Source: Nocardioides sp. LHD-245 (lineage in GTDB: Bacteria; Actinomycetota; Actinomycetes; Propionibacteriales; Nocardioidaceae). From it: 64,000 bases of DNA. The position numbers and the translations under genes are program-made. How positions within the stretch are numbered: position 1 is the stretch's first letter; each line of letters opens with the position of its first letter. The notes under the pieces are model-generated. The model was given only the letters and a program-made list of their open reading frames with translations. It did no database searches and had not been told where the DNA came from. Location of the stretch: NCBI RefSeq assembly GCF_030929495.1, contig NZ_JAVFWN010000005.1:186001-250000 (forward strand). The letters run 5' to 3'. Below, in pieces: positions 60,967 to 64,000 of the stretch.

Positions 60967-60988
60967 AAACATCCTACGGAGTAGGTTT
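60967..60988 (-). promoter_or_regulatory. Module 3 TetR operator before the second ribose-type importer
   Basis: AAACATCCTAC-GGA-GTAGGTTT; core CCTAC-N3-GTAGG at 60973-60985 is a perfect 5-bp palindrome. The minus-strand hexamer TAGGAT (60971-60976) is the -10 candidate, about 90 bp before the start at 60872. The gap 60873-60995 also holds outer arms CAGAGAAA/TTTCTCTG (60961-60968 and 60986-60993). Confidence 0.6.
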
Positions 60989-60995
60989 CTCTGGG

Positions 60996-61862
60996 TCAAC
61001 GGGTCGAGGGCACGCCGTCGCCCTGCGGCGACGCGACGCGGAGCAGTCCCTCCTGCGAGGTGCTCGCACACAGGCGTCCCGCACGGTCGAACAGGCGCCC
61101 GGCGACCAGGCACCGGCCCGCCCCCGCCCAGTCACTCCGGCCCTCGTAGAGCAGCCAGTCGTCCGCACACCACGGCGCGTGCATCACCACCGAGTGGCCG
61201 ATGGTCGCGAACCAGACGTCCCCGTCCTCGATCCGGTGGGGGTGCGGCTCGAGCGCCGCGGTCAGCAGGAGCAGGTCGGAGAGGTACACGAGAGCCGCGT
61301 CCCGGCGCCCCTCGCCGTCGCCGACCGGGCCCCGCGCGCGGATCCAGACCCGCAGGACCGGCTCGCCCACCCGGACGCCCTCGCGATGCAGGCCCGCGTC
61401 GGGGAACCGGACCTCGACCCGGAGCCGCTGCATCACCTCGGAGATCCACGCGACCAGCGCGGGCTCGCCGGCGAGGGCCCGCTCGACGGGCAGCAGGCGC
61501 TCCGGGGCGGGGACGTCGGGCGCCGCGACCTGGTGCCGCAGGCCGCGCTCCTCGGCCTGGAACGAGGCCGTGAGGAGCAGGATCGGCCTCTCCCCCTGGG
61601 ACGCCTCGACGGTCCGGGCACTGAAGACGCCGCCGTCCCGAGCGACCCCGACGCGATAGTCGACCGGGACCGCCGTGTCGCCGGCCCGGAGGAAGGAGGC
61701 CGTCATCGAGTTGAGCTCCCGGCCCGGCGGCACCGTGGCGCGGGCGGCCAGCATCGCCTGGGCAGCCACCTCGCCGCCGTACAGACGCGTCCGAGGGCGG
61801 TCGGACGGCACGCTGCGGTAGGTCAGCGACGAGAGCCGACGGAGGCTGAGGATCTCGTCCAC
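60996..61862 (-). CDS. TesB-like acyl-CoA thioesterase II
   Basis: A 288-residue double-hot-dog thioesterase. RLYGGEVAAQAMLAARATVP and FLRAGDTAVPVDYRV match the TesB N-domain, and WFATIGHSVVMHAPWCADDWLLYE the C-domain. It probably releases CoA from dead-end or end-product thioesters. GTG 61862 lies 10 bp after the hydrolase stop. The substrate is not assigned. Confidence 0.9.
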   Translation of the reverse strand: MDEILSLRRLSSLTYRSVPSDRPRTRLYGGEVAAQAMLAARATVPPGRELNSMTASFLRAGDTAVPVDYRVGVARDGGVFSARTVEASQGERPILLLTASFQAEERGLRHQVAAPDVPAPERLLPVERALAGEPALVAWISEVMQRLRVEVRFPDAGLHREGVRVGEPVLRVWIRARGPVGDGEGRRDAALVYLSDLLLLTAALEPHPHRIEDGDVWFATIGHSVVMHAPWCADDWLLYEGRSDWAGAGRCLVAGRLFDRAGRLCASTSQEGLLRVASPQGDGVPSTR

Positions 61863-61872
61863 CGCGACGACC

Positions 61873-62772
61873 TCACCAGGTGGCGAGCAGGGCCCGCAGG
61901 GTCGCGACCAGGGCGAGCGGCCGATCGAGCATCACGTGGTGGCCGGCGTCGGGGATCTCCACCGTCGGCACGGATCGGACGGCCGGGTCGAGCCGGGACA
62001 GGTCGGCCGCGGGCATGCCGTGCTCGGCCCGCACCATGCGGAGCCGGCCGGCCAGGCGTCCCAGATCCAGGGGGTCGAAGTCCCGTTGGCCGGCGAAGAT
62101 CCGCGGGTCGAACTTCCAGCTCCAGCCCGCCGGAGTCCGACGGATCGACGTCGCGGCGATGTGCTCGAACACGTACGGGAGCGAGCGCTGGTCGGGGATC
62201 AGGCGGAACCGGGCGAGCGCGTCGGCCGGGTCCGGATAGACCGGGGCCGGCCGGAGCGCCCGCTCCTCGTTGGCGGCGCGCTCGGCATCGCTGTAGGGGA
62301 CCGTCCGGCAGTCGACGACGATCGTGCCGCGGACGGCCCGGCCGTGTCGCAGCCCGTGCCGCAGGGCCACCAGCCCGCCCATGCTGTGGCCGACGACCAC
62401 CGGCGGTCCGCCGAAACCCCCGGCGGCCACGACGGCAGCCACCTCGTCGGCCCAGTCGTCGAGCTCGTAGCGGTCCCGGTGACCGCTGTCGCCGTGGCCC
62501 GAGAGATCGAGCGCGACGACGCGTCGACCGCCGTCGACGAGCAGCGGCGCGACGTGGTCCCACCAGCCGGCGTGGGCGCCGCCGCCGTGGACCAGCAGCA
62601 CACCCTCGGCCGCGCCGGCGGGACCCCACGCGCGAAGGCGGATCCGCACCCCGTCGTCCACCGCGCACTCGGCCGTCTCCGGCCGGTGCGCGAGTGCTCG
62701 TGCGAACCAGTCGGGGCGCGTGTCGAGCACCGCGCTCGGGGTGGGTGTCGAAGCAGGGGGGTCGAGCAGCAC
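61873..62772 (-). CDS. Alpha/beta hydrolase (MhpC/DmpD-like)
   Basis: A 299-residue alpha/beta hydrolase. LLVHGGGAHAGWWDHVAPLL holds the oxyanion motif (HGGG), VVGHSMGGLVAL the nucleophile Ser near residue 130, and IPDAGHHVMLDRP the catalytic His. C-C bond or ester hydrolysis is likely. The start is uncertain: ATG 62781 lies within the TAGTAT hexamer of the operator, so GTG 62772 (7 nt downstream of it) is preferred; GTG 62730 is another possibility. No Shine-Dalgarno sequence is seen. Confidence 0.82.
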   Translation of the reverse strand: MLLDPPASTPTPSAVLDTRPDWFARALAHRPETAECAVDDGVRIRLRAWGPAGAAEGVLLVHGGGAHAGWWDHVAPLLVDGGRRVVALDLSGHGDSGHRDRYELDDWADEVAAVVAAGGFGGPPVVVGHSMGGLVALRHGLRHGRAVRGTIVVDCRTVPYSDAERAANEERALRPAPVYPDPADALARFRLIPDQRSLPYVFEHIAATSIRRTPAGWSWKFDPRIFAGQRDFDPLDLGRLAGRLRMVRAEHGMPAADLSRLDPAVRSVPTVEIPDAGHHVMLDRPLALVATLRALLATW

Positions 62773-62776
62773 AAGG

Positions 62777-62799
62777 AACATACTACCACGTAGGTTTTT
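62777..62799 (-). promoter_or_regulatory. Module 3 TetR operator before the hydrolase-thioesterase operon
   Basis: On the plus strand AACATACTAC-CAC-GTAGGTTTTT, the best match to the consensus; core 62783-62793. The minus-strand TAGTAT (62780-62785), with TG-N before it, is the -10, and GTG 62772 follows after 7 nt. Confidence 0.68.
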
Positions 62800-62825
62800 C
62801 TTCCGGCCGTCCTCGGCCGCACATT

Positions 62826-62842
62826 CCGCCGAGTAGTATGTT
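62826..62842 (+). promoter_or_regulatory. Half-conserved operator before the module 3 TetR gene
   Basis: The half GTAGTATGT is conserved but its partner is degenerate (CCGCCGA). TAGTAT (62834-62839) is followed after 7 nt by ATG 62847. It lies 27 bp from the adjacent operator at 62777-62799, so one repressor cluster could control both directions. Confidence 0.5.
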
Positions 62843-62846
62843 GTCC

Positions 62847-63497
62847 ATGCGACAAGGTGCCGCCTCCGACAGCGACCGCGAACTCCGCCCCAAGCAGAAG
62901 GCCAGCGCTCGCGAGATCCTGGACGCCGCCGCGACGGCCTTCTCCGAGCGCGGCTACGCGGCCACCTCGATCGACGACGTCGCCGACGTGCTCGGCTGCA
63001 CCAAGGGCCGGATCTACCACTACTACCGGACCAAGGGCGATCTGTTCATCGGCATCCACCACCAGGCCCTCGAGTGGGCACTGGAGGCCGTGGGCCCGCC
63101 GGCCGAGCGCGTCGATCTCGATCCCGCGGAGCGGCTGCGCCAGATGGTCCATCAGCATGCCCTGCACCTGATGAACCGGTCCAGCTACATGGGCCCGGCC
63201 CAGTACCAGATCGAGATGAACCTCGCGAGCGAGGGCCGCAACAAGGAAGCGCAGATGCAGAAGATCCTGAGCATGCGACGCCAGTTCGAGGACCTCTACG
63301 TCACCGTGGTCAAGGAGGGCGTCGCCGCGAAGGCCTTCCGCGACGCCGACGTCAATCTGCTGGTGAAGGCCGTGCTGGGCGCGGTCAACTGGATGCACGC
63401 CTGGTTCAGTCCGACCGAGCCGAAGGACTCCCCGGCCGAGCGCGAGCGCATCGCCGCGGAGATCGCCGAGTTCGCGGTCCGCGGCGTCGTCGCCTGA
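62847..63497 (+). CDS. TetR-family repressor (module 3)
   Basis: A 216-residue regulator. The HTH (about 17-64) contains AAATAFSERGYAATSIDDVADVLGCTKGRIYHYYRTKGDLF, recognised by the TSIDDVAxxLG and KGRIYHYYxTKxDL parts. The ligand domain has MHQHALHLMNRSSYMGPAQYQIEMNLA. ATG 62847 is preferred to ATG 62838 because the latter is inside the -10 hexamer. The conserved operators of module 3 and its divergent position make it the likely repressor of 42345-63497. Confidence 0.9.
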   Translation: MRQGAASDSDRELRPKQKASAREILDAAATAFSERGYAATSIDDVADVLGCTKGRIYHYYRTKGDLFIGIHHQALEWALEAVGPPAERVDLDPAERLRQMVHQHALHLMNRSSYMGPAQYQIEMNLASEGRNKEAQMQKILSMRRQFEDLYVTVVKEGVAAKAFRDADVNLLVKAVLGAVNWMHAWFSPTEPKDSPAERERIAAEIAEFAVRGVVA

Positions 63498-63538
63498 CCC
63501 GACCTACCAGGGCCGGCCGGGTCAGCCTGGATGCAGGA

Positions 63539-64000
63539 TCAGCCCTGCTGACGCGGGAGGCCCAGCATCCGCTCGGCGAGGATGTTGCGCTGGACCTGTG
63601 CCGAGCCGCCGTAGATGCTGCCGGCCCGCCCGTACAGATAGCGGTCGAACCACTCCGCCCGCCCGGGACTGCCGACGTCGGTGACCAGCTCGATGCTGAG
63701 GTCCATCAGCTCCTGCTCCACCGCGGTCATCAGCAGCTTGTCGACCGAGCTCTCGGGGCCCGGCGGCGCGCCCGAGACCCGCGCGCTGAGGGTGCGCAGG
63801 CAGTGCATGCGCAGGACCTCGAGGTGGGCCGCGACCCGGCCGAGCCGGAGCCGGGCGGCCCGGTCCGCACCGAGACCGCTGGCCGTCAGCACCTCCCCGA
63901 GCTCGGAGAGGTAGCGCGCGAACTTCGGGAGATAGCCGGTCTCGACCGCTCCCCGCTCGTAGTTGACCACGTCCATCGCGATCCGCCAGCCGTCGCTCGG
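63539..64000 (-). CDS. Acyl-CoA dehydrogenase, FadE-like (5' end beyond window)
   Basis: The last 154 residues of an acyl-CoA dehydrogenase; the frame is open to base 64000 with GWRIAMDVVNYERG near the edge. The active-site loop reads GRAGSIYGGSAQVQRNILAERMLGLPR, again with Gly for the catalytic Glu as in heteromeric FadE29-like proteins. It converges on the TetR gene with a 41-bp gap. A partner subunit is probably just outside the window. Confidence 0.9.
   Translation of the reverse strand, partial: PSDGWRIAMDVVNYERGAVETGYLPKFARYLSELGEVLTASGLGADRAARLRLGRVAAHLEVLRMHCLRTLSARVSGAPPGPESSVDKLLMTAVEQELMDLSIELVTDVGSPGRAEWFDRYLYGRAGSIYGGSAQVQRNILAERMLGLPRQQG

Noticed and set aside
62779..62781. ATG 62781 as start of the alpha/beta hydrolase
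   Set aside because: It lies inside the TAGTAT hexamer and operator, so it would be upstream of the likely transcription start; GTG 62772 fits better, though this is unproven.
62838..62840. ATG 62838 as start of the module 3 TetR
   Set aside because: It overlaps the probable -10 hexamer; ATG 62847 is 7 nt downstream of it.
59742..63497. Very long plus-strand frame ending in a TetR protein
   Set aside because: Only the last 216 residues are a real protein; the rest is antisense to the importer, thioesterase and hydrolase genes.
1..64000. tRNA, rRNA, CRISPR, transposase, integrase or att sites
   Set aside because: None recognised on either strand; no spacer-repeat pattern and no terminal inverted repeats with a transposase were seen, so recent mobile-element transfer is not supported by this window.

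Overview
The window comes from a high-GC actinomycete, most likely Nocardioides or a relative. Evidence for this is the very high G+C, the many GTG starts, the dense 4-bp stop/start overlaps and the gene families present (MMPL with a NarL-type two-component system, GAF-Fis regulators, FadE-like dehydrogenase pairs). That assignment is inference, because no rRNA gene or species marker is present. No tRNA, rRNA, insertion sequence, phage gene or CRISPR array was seen, and no gap between genes exceeds about 250 bp.

The window is almost entirely catabolic and falls into three modules, each with its own importer and regulator. Module 1 (1-14506) has a left-truncated GAF-Fis activator, a ribose-type ABC importer with an ATPase-permease fusion (1632-7151, minus) and a divergent six-gene operon: HSL-type esterase, Baeyer-Villiger monooxygenase, SDR, aldehyde dehydrogenase, iron alcohol dehydrogenase and 3-hydroxyacyl-CoA dehydrogenase. 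Together they suggest the route alcohol to ketone to ester or lactone, then hydrolysis and oxidation to an acid. A triple half-site operator lies between the divergent arms. A two-component system with a divergent MMPL transporter (14503-18628) separates modules 1 and 2.

Module 2 (18622-42289) is probably run by the TetR regulator at 37724-38335. Five related palindromes (CGACCGAC-N2-GTCGGTCG) lie in its promoter regions, and three sit just downstream of recognisable -35/-10 elements. The module contains a LIV-type ABC importer, acyl-CoA ligases, acyl-CoA dehydrogenase, MmgE/PrpD, crotonases, MaoC-type hydratases and oxidoreductases. It also holds a tightly coupled operon with an acetoin-dehydrogenase-like E1 alpha/beta pair, a free-standing lipoyl protein, a separate E2 catalytic core and a lipoyl synthase. 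A CrtA-like protein closes the plus-strand arm.

Module 3 (42345-63497) is probably run by the TetR regulator at 62847-63497. Five copies of a different motif (ACATACTAC-N3-GTAGGTTTT and variants) precede its operons. These cover a CoA-transferase/MaoC/AtuA/acyl-CoA dehydrogenase/amidase/cyclase/thiolase operon; a crotonase-FadE pair-crotonase operon; a second ribose-type ABC importer; and a hydrolase-thioesterase operon. In three cases the start codon lies only 6-7 nt after the TAGTAT hexamer within the motif, suggesting leaderless mRNAs. The right edge cuts an acyl-CoA dehydrogenase.

Overall the region looks like an island for uptake and beta-oxidation-like breakdown of cyclic or branched ketones, alcohols or acids (terpenoid- or alicyclic-like). 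The substrate cannot be fixed from sequence alone.
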